Assembly (NCBI RefSeq): GCF_000372425.1
Contig: NZ_AQVD01000004.1
Coordinates: 62,622 to 126,621, forward strand
Source of the DNA: Streptococcus ferus DSM 20646
GTDB lineage: Bacteria; Bacillota; Bacilli; Lactobacillales; Streptococcaceae
Direction of reading: 5' to 3'
DNA length: 64,000 bases
Shown: positions 43,786 to 53,614 of the stretch, one piece after another
Position numbering within the stretch: position 1 is the first letter of the stretch
Layout of the letters: each line of letters opens with the position of its first letter
Made by a program: the position numbers and the translations under genes
Notes under the pieces: generated by a model
Told to the model about the DNA's origin: nothing
The model's database searches: none
Seen by the model: the letters and a program-made list of their open reading frames with translations, nothing else

Positions 43786-45000
43786 ATGAAAATATTTGAC
43801 AAATCTTCAAAATTAGAGCATGTCGCTTATGATATTAGGGGGCCTGTGCTTGATGAAGCGGAACGGATGATGGCAAACGGGGAAAAAATTCTCCGTCTCA
43901 ATACCGGCAATCCAGCAGAATTTGGGTTCACTGCCCCCGATGAGGTCATTCGCGATCTCATCTTAAATGTCCGAAACAGTGAGGGCTACTCTGACAGCCG
44001 TGGTATTTTTTCTGCCCGCAAGGCCATCATGCAGTATTGCCAATTAAAGGGAATTCCCAATGTTGATCTTAATGATATTTATCTGGGCAATGGTGTTTCT
44101 GAGATGATTTCCATCTCCATGCAGGCTTTGTTAGATGATGGGGATGAGGTTTTGATCCCCATGCCGGACTACCCTCTCTGGACGGCCTGCGTTAGCTTGG
44201 CAGGAGGAAAAGCGGTTCATTATATCTGTGACGAGCAGGCTGACTGGAATCCGGATATTGACGATATTAAGTCCAAAATTACGTCCAATACCAAAGCCAT
44301 TGTGGTCATTAACCCTAATAACCCAACGGGAGCCCTCTATCCCAAAGATATTTTAGAAGAAATTGTGGAGATTGCCCGTCAAAATGACCTTATTATTTTG
44401 GCTGATGAAATCTATGACCGTCTTGTCATGGACGGTGCCAAACATACTGCCATCGCCAGTCTGGCACCAGATGTCTTCTGTATCACGATGAATGGACTGT
44501 CCAAGTCACATCGTATCTGCGGTTTCCGTGTTGGCTGGATGATTCTATCTGGGCGCAAGGATCATGTCAAGGGGTATATTGAAGGAATCAATATGCTGGC
44601 GAATATGCGCCTCTGTGCCAATGTCTTGGCTCAGCAGGTCGTGCAAACCTCTCTTGGTGGCTATCAGTCTGGTGACGAGCTACTGCTGCCGGGAGGACGT
44701 ATTTATGAACAGCGGAATTTCATCACGGACGCCATCAATGATATTCCGGGGCTTTCCGTTGTTAAGCCGAAAGCAGGGCTTTATATCTTCCCTAAAATTG
44801 ACCGCAATCTATACCGTATCGATGACGACGAACAGTTTGTCCTAGACTTCCTTAAACAAGAGAAGATTATGCTGGTTCATGGACGAGGCTTTAACTGGAA
44901 AGATCCCGATCACTTCCGAATTGTTTACCTGCCGAGGGTAGAAGAACTGGCTGAAATTCAAGAAAAAATGACACGATTCTTAAGACAATATAAAAAATAA
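43786..45000 (+). CDS. Pyridoxal-phosphate aminotransferase (AlaT-like)
   Basis: Class I aminotransferase, probably alanine/glutamate-pyruvate type by its position before codY in streptococci. It has 404 aa from ATG 43786, chosen because the gagg SD is 8 nt upstream; an ATG two codons earlier is only 2 nt from the SD. PLP lysine lies in MNGLSKSHRICGFRVGW (near residue 240). Other motifs are INPNNPTGALYP and LADEIYDRLVMDG. About 115 nt separate it from codY, including a CodY box. Confidence 0.88.
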   Translation: MKIFDKSSKLEHVAYDIRGPVLDEAERMMANGEKILRLNTGNPAEFGFTAPDEVIRDLILNVRNSEGYSDSRGIFSARKAIMQYCQLKGIPNVDLNDIYLGNGVSEMISISMQALLDDGDEVLIPMPDYPLWTACVSLAGGKAVHYICDEQADWNPDIDDIKSKITSNTKAIVVINPNNPTGALYPKDILEEIVEIARQNDLIILADEIYDRLVMDGAKHTAIASLAPDVFCITMNGLSKSHRICGFRVGWMILSGRKDHVKGYIEGINMLANMRLCANVLAQQVVQTSLGGYQSGDELLLPGGRIYEQRNFITDAINDIPGLSVVKPKAGLYIFPKIDRNLYRIDDDEQFVLDFLKQEKIMLVHGRGFNWKDPDHFRIVYLPRVEELAEIQEKMTRFLRQYKK

Positions 45001-45034
45001 AAGGGTTTTCAAAAAAATTGTCAAAATAGTAGGT

Positions 45035-45049
45035 AATTTTCTGACAATT
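45035..45049 (+). promoter_or_regulatory. CodY box upstream of codY
   Basis: aattttctgacaatt matches the CodY consensus AATTTTCWGAAAATT at 14 of 15 positions. It lies 3 bp upstream of the codY -35 box, fitting CodY autoregulation in response to branched-chain amino acids (established for the family; inferred here). Confidence 0.8.
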
Positions 45050-45051
45050 GA

Positions 45052-45080
45052 TTGCAATATCTGTCTTCCTTTGTTATAAT
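45052..45080 (+). promoter_or_regulatory. codY promoter
   Basis: TTGCAA (45052-45057), 17 bp, TATAAT (45075-45080) with a TGT extension. The CodY box lies immediately upstream. Confidence 0.85.
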
Positions 45081-45115
45081 GATTTCGATTATCAAAGAAA
45101 GTGACTAATATTAAG

Positions 45116-45901
45116 ATGACGAATTTGCTAACAAAGACGCGTAAGATTACTTCAATTTTGCAGCGCTCGGTTGACAATTTACAAAATGAACTGCCCTATA
45201 CAGCGATTGCGGAACAGTTGGCTGAAATTATTGACTGCAATGCCTGTATTATGAATGGCGGCGGCGATATCTTGGGTTATGCGATGAAGTATAAGACCAA
45301 TACAGACCGCGTAGAAGAGTTTTTCCAGAGTAAAAAATTCCCAGAAAGCTATGTCCGGACGGCCAGCCGCATCTACGACACAGAGGCCAACCTATCGGTA
45401 GACAGCGATCTGACCATCTTTCCTGTTGAATCCAAAGACATCTATCCTGACGGATTGACTACTATAGCCCCTATCTATGGTGGCGGAATGAGGCTGGGGT
45501 CGCTGATTATTTGGCGTAACGACAAAGAATTTGATGATGATGACTTGATTTTGGTTGAGATTGCTTCAACCGTGGTTGGTATCCAGCTGCTGAATCTTCA
45601 GACAGAAAACCTGGAAGAAACCATTCGGAAGCAGACTGCGATCAATATGGCGATTAACACCTTATCTTATTCTGAAATGAAGGCCGTTGCAGCTATTTTA
45701 GGAGAACTGGATGGTAACGAAGGCCGTCTGACAGCTTCCGTTATTGCAGATCGTATCGGTATCACCCGCAGTGTCATTGTTAATGCCCTGAGAAAATTAG
45801 AAAGTGCCGGCATCATTGAGAGCCGTTCTCTTGGCATGAAAGGGACCTACCTCAAAGTAATCAATGAAGGTATTTTTGATAAGTTAAAGGATTACCGCTA
45901 A
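45116..45901 (+). CDS. codY: Global nutrient-responsive repressor CodY
   Basis: Represses amino-acid and virulence-related genes when branched-chain amino acids are plentiful. It has 261 aa from ATG 45116, whose [11 protein letters not shown] matches CodY N-termini; an in-frame GTG five codons earlier is an alternative, and neither has a good SD. A GAF ligand domain (about 1-155) is followed by a C-terminal winged helix with [24 protein letters not shown] (about 205-228). The pncA gene starts directly after the stop, so the two are co-transcribed. Confidence 0.96.
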   Translation: MTNLLTKTRKITSILQRSVDNLQNELPYTAIAEQLAEIIDCNACIMNGGGDILGYAMKYKTNTDRVEEFFQSKKFPESYVRTASRIYDTEANLSVDSDLTIFPVESKDIYPDGLTTIAPIYGGGMRLGSLIIWRNDKEFDDDDLILVEIASTVVGIQLLNLQTENLEETIRKQTAINMAINTLSYSEMKAVAAILGELDGNEGRLTASVIADRIGITRSVIVNALRKLESAGIIESRSLGMKGTYLKVINEGIFDKLKDYR

Positions 45902-46453
45902 ATGACAAAGGCATTGATTTCGATTGACTACACCTATGATTTTGTGGCAGATAAGGGAAAGCTGACAGCAGGGGCACCCGCCCAGGCGATTTCAGAAGCT
46001 ATTGCTCAGGTCACTCAGCAGGCTTACGATAATGGCGATTATATCTTTTTCGCGATTGACGGTCACGATGAGGGAGATGCTTTCCACCCAGAAAGCAACC
46101 TGTTTCCGCCCCATAATCTAAGAGGTACAAGCGGCCGTGATTTATACGGACCCTTGGGAGAATTTTATCAAAAACATCAGGAGAACCCGCGTGTCTTTTG
46201 GCTGGACAAGCGTCATTATTCTGCTTTTTCAGGGACAGATTTAGATATTCGCCTGCGGGAGCGCCGAGTAGATACACTGGTTTTAACAGGTGTTTTGACA
46301 GATATCTGTGTTTTGCATACGGCTATTGATGCTTACAATCTCGGCTATCGGATTGAAGTGGTCAAATCGGCTGTGGCTTCGCTCAATCAGGAAAATCACC
46401 AATTTGCCCTAAATCACTTGCAAAATGTCTTGGGTGCTATTATAATAGAATAA
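45902..46453 (+). CDS. pncA: Nicotinamidase / isochorismatase-family hydrolase
   Basis: Converts nicotinamide to nicotinate for NAD salvage (most likely family assignment). It has 183 aa. The catalytic triad is visible: Asp9 (ISIDYTYDF), Lys103 (LDKRHYSAF) and Cys136 (TGVLTDICVLHTA). Metal-binding Asp/His lie in AIDGHDEGDAFHPES. It starts on the base after the codY stop. The promoter for the following T-box lies within its last codons. Confidence 0.88.
   Translation: MTKALISIDYTYDFVADKGKLTAGAPAQAISEAIAQVTQQAYDNGDYIFFAIDGHDEGDAFHPESNLFPPHNLRGTSGRDLYGPLGEFYQKHQENPRVFWLDKRHYSAFSGTDLDIRLRERRVDTLVLTGVLTDICVLHTAIDAYNLGYRIEVVKSAVASLNQENHQFALNHLQNVLGAIIIE
46418..46446 (+). promoter_or_regulatory. 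Promoter of the T-box-aspS2-gatCAB unit
   Basis: TTGCAA (46418-46423), 17 bp, TATAAT (46441-46446), overlapping the 3' end of pncA. Transcription would start near 46453, in front of the T-box leader. Confidence 0.75.
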
Positions 46454-46454
46454 T

Positions 46455-46690
46455 CGTCAATTAAATACTAAGAAAAGTAGAGTAGGCTGGAGGCCTTGTA
46501 CAGAGAGCACCCGTTGCTGAGAGTGGTGCCAACAAATCCAGAACCGAACAACATACTTTATAAGATTCATGTCAAAAGCATGGAGGCTGACTCACCTTAC
46601 GAGTTTAGAGGCTGCTGGTCATATCGGCAGCAAATAACAGTGGTACCACGGTTTTTCGTCTGTTTTCAGAATGAAAAATCGTGGTTTTTT
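46455..46690 (+). promoter_or_regulatory. T-box riboswitch leader, probable Asn (AAC) specifier
   Basis: Senses the charging state of a tRNA and allows read-through when it is uncharged. The features are canonical: stem I start agagagcac with the ctgagagtgg apical region, the T-box sequence aacagtggtaccacg (46636-46650) with the UGG bulge that pairs with tRNA NCCA, and a terminator CCACGGTTTTTC / GAAAAATCGTGG (46646-46657/46673-46684) plus T-run that competes with it. After gaaccgaac the best specifier reading is AAC at 46550-46552, followed by the usual A. The offset alternative CAA (Gln) is less likely. GAC (Asp) is not seen at this position. Confidence 0.88.
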
Positions 46691-46707
46691 GTATTAAGAG
46701 GAGAAAA

Positions 46708-48459
46708 ATGAAAGATATTTTTATTGGACATTACGGTTTGGATCAGGTCGGTCAAACCATGACTGCAACAGGCTGGGTTGCCAACATCCGTAACCATGGG
46801 AAATTAGCCTTTATTGAACTGCGTGACCGTGAGGGTCTGCTGCAGGTTTTTGTTGATTCCAGTATTACAGACTTTACTAAATTGCAGGACCTGCACAAGG
46901 AAAGTATTATTTCTGTAACGGGCCCTGTTGTTGCCCGTGAAGAACGCTTTGTTAATAAAGACATCCAGTCTGGTCAGGTAGAGTTGAGGGCTGAAACAAT
47001 AGAGGTGATATCTGAAAGCAAATTGGTTCCTTTTGAGTTGGACAGCCATGCCCATGCCGGTGAAGATATTCGCCAAAAATATCGCTATCTGGACCTTCGC
47101 AGGGAGCGAATGACCAAGAATTTGAAATTGCGCCATCAGGTTAGCAAGTCAATTCGAGATTATCTGAACCAGGCTGATTTCATTGATGTAGAGACGCCCT
47201 ATTTGACGAAGTCAACACCAGAAGGGGCGCGTGATTTTTTAGTTCCCAGCCGTGTTTTCAAAAATCAGTTTTACGCCCTTCCTCAGAGTCCTCAGATGCT
47301 GAAACAGTTATTGATGGGAGCTGGTCTTGAGCGCTATTATCAGATTGTTCGCTGTTTCCGTGATGAAGATTTGCGGGGAGACCGTCAGCCTGAATTTACT
47401 CAGGTTGACTTAGAGATGAGTTTTGCCTCGGAGGAAGATATCCGACATCTTGTTGAGGGCATGCTCAAGGCGGTCGTCAGAGAAAGTATGGGTTACGAGA
47501 TGACCGAGGCATTTCCTGTCATGTCCTATGAGGAAGCCATGACACGCTTTGGTTCAGATAAGCCGGACACACGCTTTGGCATTGAGCTGAAAGATTTGAC
47601 AGCACTGTCACAAGGTAACCCATCACTCTTCCTTCAAAAAGGTTTGAAAGCAGAAAATGGCTCTGTTATGGGAATTTGTCTGCCTAAAGGAGCTCATGCC
47701 TTCACCAACCGTCAAATGAAAGAATTGAAAGAAGCAACGCTTGATTTTGGAGTGGCGGGCTTTGCAACGGCAACGATTGAAAATGGTGAGTTGGCAGGAA
47801 GTCTTAAATCAACCTTTAAGGAGCACAGGACTGAACTGTTAGATCTGTTTCAAGCTCAGGATGGAGACTTGCTTTTCTTTGTAACCGGTACTAAAAAACG
47901 TGTGCAGGAAGCGCTTGGCGGCCTGCGTCTGCGTCTTGCCAAAGCCCTTGATCTGATTGATGACAGTCAGCTCAACTTTATCTGGATTACAGACTGGCCG
48001 CTCCTGGAGTGGAATGAGGATCAAAAGCGCTATCAAGCCATGCATCATCCCTTTACTCAAGGGGATTTTGATGACTTAGATCATCTTAAGGAAGCGCCTG
48101 AAAAGATCATGAGCCGGGCCTATGATATTGTTCTTAACGGTTATGAAATCGGAGGCGGCAGTCTTCGGATCCATCAGCGTCAGCAGCAAGAAGCCATGTT
48201 TGACCTATTGGGGATGTCTAAGGAAGATTACCAACGAGACTTTGGCTTTTTCTTAGAAGCTCTTGATTATGGTTTCCCACCTCATGGAGGTCTGGCTCTA
48301 GGCCTAGATCGTCTGGTGATGATTCTAGCGGGTGAAGAAAACATTCGTGAAGTGATAGCCTTTCCTAAGAATGGTCAGGGAGCAGATCCGATGTTGGCCA
48401 GTCCGAGTCTGGTTTCAGAAAATCAGCTGGCTGAACTGAAGCTGGAAACGCTGGACTGA
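46708..48459 (+). CDS. aspS2: Aspartyl-tRNA synthetase, second type (probably non-discriminating)
   Basis: Class II synthetase, 583 aa from the SD-supported ATG (agaggag). Motif 2 [16 protein letters not shown] and motif 3 [15 protein letters not shown] are intact, and the bacterial insertion domain is present. In the anticodon-binding domain the loop reads [14 protein letters not shown] with His30, where discriminating AspRS have Leu. A His here is associated with relaxed tRNA-Asp/tRNA-Asn recognition in other bacteria. It sits behind a T-box with a probable Asn specifier and before gatCAB, fitting Asp-tRNA(Asn) production for amidation. A second, housekeeping AspRS is expected elsewhere. 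Confidence 0.9.
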   Translation: MKDIFIGHYGLDQVGQTMTATGWVANIRNHGKLAFIELRDREGLLQVFVDSSITDFTKLQDLHKESIISVTGPVVAREERFVNKDIQSGQVELRAETIEVISESKLVPFELDSHAHAGEDIRQKYRYLDLRRERMTKNLKLRHQVSKSIRDYLNQADFIDVETPYLTKSTPEGARDFLVPSRVFKNQFYALPQSPQMLKQLLMGAGLERYYQIVRCFRDEDLRGDRQPEFTQVDLEMSFASEEDIRHLVEGMLKAVVRESMGYEMTEAFPVMSYEEAMTRFGSDKPDTRFGIELKDLTALSQGNPSLFLQKGLKAENGSVMGICLPKGAHAFTNRQMKELKEATLDFGVAGFATATIENGELAGSLKSTFKEHRTELLDLFQAQDGDLLFFVTGTKKRVQEALGGLRLRLAKALDLIDDSQLNFIWITDWPLLEWNEDQKRYQAMHHPFTQGDFDDLDHLKEAPEKIMSRAYDIVLNGYEIGGGSLRIHQRQQQEAMFDLLGMSKEDYQRDFGFFLEALDYGFPPHGGLALGLDRLVMILAGEENIREVIAFPKNGQGADPMLASPSLVSENQLAELKLETLD

Positions 48460-48464
48460 AAATG

Positions 48465-48473
48465 TGATATAAT
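48465..48473 (+). promoter_or_regulatory. Possible internal extended -10 promoter before gatC
   Basis: TGA-TATAAT lies 33 nt before the gatC ATG, without a good -35. It could give gatCAB a supply independent of the T-box, useful because streptococcal GatCAB also makes Gln-tRNA(Gln). Confidence 0.5.
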
Positions 48474-48506
48474 GCTAAACGTAGTAAGATAATAAGGAGA
48501 AAAGGA

Positions 48507-48809
48507 ATGAAAATTTCTGAAGCAGAGGTACGCCATGTGGCTAACCTTTCTAAATTAAGGTTTTCGGATGAGGAAACAACAGCCTTTGCAACGACTTTAT
48601 CAAAGATTGTTGATATGGTGGAGCTCTTAAACGAAGTAGACACAGACGGAGTTCCCTTTACTTCAAATGTGGCAGATAATAAGAACCGTATGCGTGAGGA
48701 TGAAGCAGTTGCAGGCTGGAATCGAGATGAACTCTTTAAAAACGTTCCAGAAGAGGAAGATTATCTCATCAAGGTACCGGCAATTATTGATGAAGGAGGA
48801 GATGCCTAA
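48507..48809 (+). CDS. gatC: Asp/Glu-tRNA amidotransferase subunit C
   Basis: Small (100 aa) subunit that stabilises GatA in the GatCAB complex. Family pattern: [20 protein letters not shown] at the N-terminus, [15 protein letters not shown] in the middle and MREDEAV near residue 63. SD aaggagaaaagg precedes the ATG. The stop overlaps the gatA start (TAATG), coupling translation. Confidence 0.95.
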   Translation: MKISEAEVRHVANLSKLRFSDEETTAFATTLSKIVDMVELLNEVDTDGVPFTSNVADNKNRMREDEAVAGWNRDELFKNVPEEEDYLIKVPAIIDEGGDA

Positions 48810-50275
48810 TGACGTTTAATCATAAAACCATAGATGAGCTGCATGACCTCCTGGTCAAGAAAGAAGTCTCAGCCACTGAATTAACCAAGGCGACTTTGGA
48901 AGATATCAAGGCGCGTGAAGCCGCTGTCGATTCCTTTATCACCGTCACAGAAGAAGAAGCGCTGGCTCAGGCAGCCAAGATTGATCAAAAAGGTATTGAT
49001 GCAGATAACGTCATGAGCGGAATTCCGCTTGCAGTCAAAGATAATATTTCTACTAAGGGCATCCTGACGACCGCAGCATCAAAAATGCTGTATAACTATA
49101 ATCCGATTTTTGATGCAACGGCCGTTGAAAAGCTTTATGAAAATGATATGGTGATCATTGGTAAGACTAACATGGATGAATTTGCCATGGGAGGTTCTAC
49201 TGAAAACTCCGCATTTAAAGCCACTAAGAATGCCTGGGATCAGACCAAGGTTCCTGGTGGATCTTCTGGCGGTTCTGCGACTGCGGTTGCTTCTGGTCAG
49301 GTACGTCTGTCGCTGGGTTCAGACACAGGCGGTTCTATCCGCCAGCCGGCTTCTTTCAATGGGGTTGTCGGTTTGAAACCAACCTACGGCAGGGTGTCAC
49401 GTTTTGGCCTGATTGCTTTTGGTTCTTCCTTGGATCAAATTGGGCCATTTGCACAGACCGTCAAAGAAAATGCACAGCTCTTAAATGTTGTATCGGGCTA
49501 TGATGCCAAAGATTCAACGTCTGCTAAGCTTGTCTCACCTGATTTCACAAGCAAAATCGGTCAAGACATAAAAGGCTTGAAAATTGCCCTGCCTAAGGAA
49601 TATATTGGCCAAGGGATTGATTCTCAGGTCAAAGAAACAATTCTTAAGGCAGCCAAACACCTTGAAAACTTAGGTGCCGTCATTGAAGAAGTCAGCCTGC
49701 CGCATAGCAAGTACGGTGTTGCGGTTTATTACATCATCGCCTCATCAGAAGCATCTTCAAATTTACAGCGTTTTGATGGGATTCGTTATGGCTTTAGGAC
49801 AGACCATTATGAAAACCTTGAAGATGTTTATGTCAACACACGCAGCGAAGGCTTCGGAGAGGAAGTGAAACGCCGGATTATGCTCGGAACTTTCAGCCTG
49901 TCATCTGGTTATTATGATGCCTACTTTAAGAAAGCCGGTCAAGTTCGGACCCTCATCAGACAGGATTTTGATAAGGTCTTTGCAGATTACGATCTTATCT
50001 TAGGTCCGACAGCCCCTCATGTGGCTTATGACCTTGATACGCAGAGCCACGATCCAGTTGCGATGTACTTAGCTGACCTTTTAACTATTCCAGTTAATTT
50101 AGCCGGTCTTCCAAGTATTTCAGTGCCTGCCGGTTTTGCTGATGGTTTGCCTGTCGGTATGCAGCTCATTGGGCCAAAATACGGCGAAGAAACCATCTAC
50201 CAAGCGGCTGCAGCCTTTGAAGCAACGACAGACTACCACAAACAGCAGCCCCTTATCTTTGGAGGTGACCAATAA
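48809..50275 (+). CDS. gatA: Asp/Glu-tRNA amidotransferase subunit A
   Basis: Glutaminase subunit that releases ammonia for amidating misacylated tRNA. It has 488 aa and belongs to the amidase-signature family. Catalytic triad: Lys77 (PLAVKDN), Ser152 ([10 protein letters not shown]) and Ser176 ([11 protein letters not shown]). Overlaps both neighbours by one base. Confidence 0.97.
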   Translation: MTFNHKTIDELHDLLVKKEVSATELTKATLEDIKAREAAVDSFITVTEEEALAQAAKIDQKGIDADNVMSGIPLAVKDNISTKGILTTAASKMLYNYNPIFDATAVEKLYENDMVIIGKTNMDEFAMGGSTENSAFKATKNAWDQTKVPGGSSGGSATAVASGQVRLSLGSDTGGSIRQPASFNGVVGLKPTYGRVSRFGLIAFGSSLDQIGPFAQTVKENAQLLNVVSGYDAKDSTSAKLVSPDFTSKIGQDIKGLKIALPKEYIGQGIDSQVKETILKAAKHLENLGAVIEEVSLPHSKYGVAVYYIIASSEASSNLQRFDGIRYGFRTDHYENLEDVYVNTRSEGFGEEVKRRIMLGTFSLSSGYYDAYFKKAGQVRTLIRQDFDKVFADYDLILGPTAPHVAYDLDTQSHDPVAMYLADLLTIPVNLAGLPSISVPAGFADGLPVGMQLIGPKYGEETIYQAAAAFEATTDYHKQQPLIFGGDQ

Positions 50276-51708
50276 TGAATTTTGAAACAGTCATTGGCCT
50301 TGAAGTTCACGTTGAATTAAAGACCGATTCTAAAATTTTCTCACCTGCCCCAGCTCACTTTGGAGAAGATCCCAATGCCAACACCAACATTGTTGACTGG
50401 TCTTTCCCCGGTGTTCTTCCTGTCATGAATAAAGGCGTTATTGATTATGGAATCAAGGCTGCGCTTGCCCTTAACATGGACATTCATCAGCGCATGCACT
50501 TTGACCGTAAGAATTATTTCTACCCTGACAATCCTAAAGCCTATCAAATTTCCCAATTTGATGAGCCTATCGGTTACAACGGTTGGATTGATATTGAATT
50601 AGAAGATGGCTCAACCAAGAAAATTCGGATTGAGCGGGCTCACTTGGAAGAAGATGCTGGTAAGAACACACACGGTGTTGACGGCTACTCTTATGTTGAT
50701 CTTAACCGTCAGGGAGTGCCTCTGATTGAAATCGTTTCTGAAGCGGATATGCGCTCGCCAGAAGAAGCTTATGCCTATCTGACCGCCCTAAAAGAAATTA
50801 TTCAATACACGGGCATTTCCGATGTCAAGATGGAAGAAGGTTCCATGCGGGTTGATGCCAATATCTCCCTTCGTCCTTACGGACAGGAGGCTTTTGGAAC
50901 CAAGACGGAGCTTAAGAACCTTAACTCCTTTAACTTTGTGCGTCGCGGACTCCAATATGAGGTGGAACGCCAGACCAAAATTCTTCGTTCAGGCGGGGAA
51001 ATTCAACAAGAAACCCGCCGTTATGATGAAGCAACCGGTGAGACACTTTTGATGCGTGGAAAAGAAGGTTCTGCAGACTATCGTTATTTCCCAGAACCGG
51101 ATCTGCCCATCTTTGAGATTGAAGATGAGTGGATTGAGCAGGTTCGCTCAGAACTGCCAGCCTTTCCAAAGGAGCGCCGTACCAAATATATCAATGACTT
51201 GGGTCTCTCAGCCTACGATGCAGCTCAATTAACCAGCTCAAAAGCGATTTCTGATTTCTTTGAAAAAGCTGTCGATTTAGGCGGCGATGCTAAATTAGTG
51301 TCCAATTGGCTGCAAGGAGATATTGCACAATACCTCAATGCAGAAGGACAATCCATTGATGCCATCGGTCTGACACCAGATAATTTGGTGGAAATGCTGG
51401 CTCTTGTCAAAGCGGGTACCATTTCGTCTAAAATTGCAAAGAAAGTCTTTGTTCATTTAGCCAAAAATGGCGGTTCAGCAGAAGCCTATGTCAAATCAGC
51501 TGGCTTGGTTCAAATTTCTGATCCGGCTCAGTTACTGCCTCTCATCCAAGAGGTCTTTGCCAATAATGAAAAAGCCATTGCTGACTATAAGGGCGGCAAT
51601 AAAAATGCAGCTAAATCGCTTATTGGTCAGCTGATGAAGGCGACCAAGGGACAGGCCAATCCGCAAGTAGCTCAGAAATTGCTCAATGAGGAATTGGAGA
51701 AATTGTAA
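50275..51708 (+). CDS. gatB: Asp/Glu-tRNA amidotransferase subunit B
   Basis: tRNA-binding and kinase/amidating subunit. It has 477 aa. The cradle domain begins [16 protein letters not shown], with [20 protein letters not shown] and [13 protein letters not shown]. The C-terminal helical and YqeY-like tail (from about 330) ends [16 protein letters not shown]. Last gene of the operon; a hairpin-rich stretch and a terminator follow. Confidence 0.97.
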   Translation: MNFETVIGLEVHVELKTDSKIFSPAPAHFGEDPNANTNIVDWSFPGVLPVMNKGVIDYGIKAALALNMDIHQRMHFDRKNYFYPDNPKAYQISQFDEPIGYNGWIDIELEDGSTKKIRIERAHLEEDAGKNTHGVDGYSYVDLNRQGVPLIEIVSEADMRSPEEAYAYLTALKEIIQYTGISDVKMEEGSMRVDANISLRPYGQEAFGTKTELKNLNSFNFVRRGLQYEVERQTKILRSGGEIQQETRRYDEATGETLLMRGKEGSADYRYFPEPDLPIFEIEDEWIEQVRSELPAFPKERRTKYINDLGLSAYDAAQLTSSKAISDFFEKAVDLGGDAKLVSNWLQGDIAQYLNAEGQSIDAIGLTPDNLVEMLALVKAGTISSKIAKKVFVHLAKNGGSAEAYVKSAGLVQISDPAQLLPLIQEVFANNEKAIADYKGGNKNAAKSLIGQLMKATKGQANPQVAQKLLNEELEKL

Positions 51709-51728
51709 AGATAAGGCTCGAAACCCTG

Positions 51729-51858
51729 AAGCCTCAAAGGCTGTGTACGGTCTTAACGCATTGTCAATGCTGAGTTTAGAGGCTATGACGATGAGAAAAC
51801 AGCGCCTGACACTTGTCAGAAATACTCAAAAATAACTTAGTCATCCTTGATGATTAAG
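51729..51858 (+). ncRNA. Hairpin array after gatB, possible small RNA or structured 3' UTR
   Basis: Four perfect short hairpins occur in series: GCCT-CAA-AGGC (51731-51741), GCATT-GTC-AATGC (51758-51770), CTGAC-ACTT-GTCAG (51806-51819) and a 10-bp stem with one G-T pair CTTAGTCATC-CTT-GATGATTAAG (51836-51858). The next gene's upstream terminator comes right after. A promoter-like TTGTCA (51761-51766), 17 bp, TATGAC (51784-51789) could start a roughly 100-nt RNA ending at 51895. No ORF with an SD is present. Alternatively it is simply the 3' end of the gatCAB message. Confidence 0.4.
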
Positions 51859-51862
51859 ACTA

Positions 51863-51897
51863 AAACTATGTGATAACAAATCACATAGTTTTTCAAT
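51863..51897 (+). terminator. Terminator closing the gatCAB/hairpin region
   Basis: A 12-bp stem built on AAACTATGTGAT / ATCACATAGTTT with loop AACAA, followed by T's. Confidence 0.9.
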
Positions 51898-51940
51898 GCT
51901 GTTCTGGTATCATCTAAGATACATATAGGAGTGGAGGCTT

Positions 51941-52861
51941 ATGGTAAAAAATCTAAAAGGAACCTTTCTGGTTGTCTTGGCAGCCATTGCTTGGGGTATA
52001 TCAGGAGTCTCAGGCCAATCGTTAATGGCTAAGGGGATTGATGTTCATTTGTTGACGGCCTTGCGATTAATCATTGCAGGTCTTGTGTTGGTCGGTTTAG
52101 CAGCCGTGCAGAATTTTTCTAAGCTACTAGCTGTGATACACGATAAAAGCTCCTGTTTGGGCATCATGCTGTTTAGTCTCTTGGGGCTGACGTTGAACCA
52201 GTACAGTTATCTGCAGGCAATCAGTCGGACCAATGCTGGCACGGCGACCGTCTTGCAGTATATGGCTCCGGTTCTGATTTTAGCCTTTCTATGTTTCAAA
52301 AATCGGCTTCTGCCAAATCTTAGTGAACTTACCGCCATTCTGTTGGCGATTTTGGGAACTTTTATTATGGCCACGCATGGTCAGGTTGGGAGCCTAGCCA
52401 TTACCCCTCTGGGTCTTTTCTGGGGGCTCTTTTCGGCTGTTACTTACAGTGCTTATATTTTATTGCCTGTTCGCTTGATTAAACAGTGGGGAAGCCTGCT
52501 TGTCATTGGTTTAGGGATGCTCATGGGAGGATTGGTTTTTGGCGTGATAATGGCTGTCTGGCGATTTGACCCGCAGTTTAGCCGAGAGACCGTCTGGCCT
52601 TATTTGGGCTTAATCGTGGTTGGGTCTATTCTTTCGTACACCCTCTTTCTAAAAGGGTCTGTAATCGTTGGCGCGGTGAAGGCCAGTTTGTTAGCCTCTA
52701 TTGAACCGATTGCTGCAGTCGTTTTTTCAGTCCTGCTGGTTAAGGAACACTTTTATCTGGTTGATATGATAGGGATGCTGTTGATTTTCCTTGCCGTCTT
52801 GCTCATTTCCCTAAAAGACCTAAGACGGTTAAGAAAGCAAACGAAGAGAGCTGATCATTAG
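51941..52861 (+). CDS. EamA-family (DMT superfamily) transporter
   Basis: A 306-aa metabolite exporter/permease with ten predicted transmembrane segments in two EamA repeats. The first repeat begins LVVLAAIAWGISGVSGQ, with RTNAGTATVLQYMAPVLI; the second has LLASIEPIAAVVFSVLLVKE. Substrate unknown. SD ggagtggagg precedes the ATG; the promoter is probably the extended -10 TGGTATCAT about 30 nt upstream. Ends in a bidirectional terminator. Confidence 0.87.
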   Translation: MVKNLKGTFLVVLAAIAWGISGVSGQSLMAKGIDVHLLTALRLIIAGLVLVGLAAVQNFSKLLAVIHDKSSCLGIMLFSLLGLTLNQYSYLQAISRTNAGTATVLQYMAPVLILAFLCFKNRLLPNLSELTAILLAILGTFIMATHGQVGSLAITPLGLFWGLFSAVTYSAYILLPVRLIKQWGSLLVIGLGMLMGGLVFGVIMAVWRFDPQFSRETVWPYLGLIVVGSILSYTLFLKGSVIVGAVKASLLASIEPIAAVVFSVLLVKEHFYLVDMIGMLLIFLAVLLISLKDLRRLRKQTKRADH

Positions 52862-52876
52862 ATCAGCTCTTTATTT
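52847..52876. terminator. Bidirectional terminator between the EamA gene and the ABC operon
   Basis: A 10-bp perfect stem (AGAGCTGATC / GATCAGCTCT) with loop ATTA, T-rich downstream; it contains the EamA stop. Confidence 0.85.
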
Positions 52877-53614
52877 TTATAAATGGTTGATTTGTTCTTG
52901 AACCTCTAGGGCATTTGCAGCAGGGTCGTTTCCCAGTTGAAGGTTTTTATAGAGAAGACCGTCTTTCATGAAAAGGACCCGTTCTGACATGGCTGCGACA
53001 TTGATATCATGGGTGACTAAGAGGATGGTTTTTCCTTCTCGATGAAGCGTGGCAAAGAGGTCGAGGACATCTTTGCCTGATTTAGAATCTAAGGCGCCCG
53101 TAGGCTCATCTGCAAAGATGAGTTTTGGTTGATTGATAATCGCGCGACAGATTCCGGCTCTCTGTAACTGGCCGCCAGAGACTTGGGACAGGCGTTTATC
53201 AGCAATTTCCAAAATGCCGATTTTGTCCATCAGGGTTAGGGCCTCTTCTTTGGCTTCTGCCTTATTAACCTTGTATTTCATGGAAGGAAGAAGAATATTA
53301 TCCAAGATACTTAGGTTCTTAACCATTCTGGGCAGCTGGAAGACGAAACCAAAGGTTTCTCGTCTTAAGGCGCCGGCCTTTTCATCCTCTAGCTGGCTGA
53401 TGTCCTGCCCTTGAAGTTTAATCTCACCCGAATCAGCCTTATCCAGCGTGGATAGAATGTTCAAAAGGGTAGATTTTCCAGAGCCTGATTTCCCCATAAT
53501 GGAGACAAACTCACCTTCCTGGAGTTCTAGGTCAACGCCTTTTAGGACAGTCGTTTCAAGGCTGTCATTGTAGAAAGATTTTTTAATGCCCTTGGCAGTT
53601 AATAGTGTGGTCAT
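52877..53614 (-). CDS. ABC transporter ATP-binding protein (MacB/LolD type)
   Basis: A 245-aa ATPase for the adjacent FtsX-type permease. Walker A GKSGSGKST (near residue 41), Q-loop VFQLPRM, signature VSGGQLQRAGICRAI, Walker B LIFADEPTGALDS and switch His LVTHD are all intact. The start overlaps the permease stop (ATGA). Last gene of the TetR-MFS-ABC operon. Such pairs often export antimicrobial peptides or sense them; the substrate here is unknown. Confidence 0.92.
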   Translation of the reverse strand: MTTLLTAKGIKKSFYNDSLETTVLKGVDLELQEGEFVSIMGKSGSGKSTLLNILSTLDKADSGEIKLQGQDISQLEDEKAGALRRETFGFVFQLPRMVKNLSILDNILLPSMKYKVNKAEAKEEALTLMDKIGILEIADKRLSQVSGGQLQRAGICRAIINQPKLIFADEPTGALDSKSGKDVLDLFATLHREGKTILLVTHDINVAAMSERVLFMKDGLLYKNLQLGNDPAANALEVQEQINHL

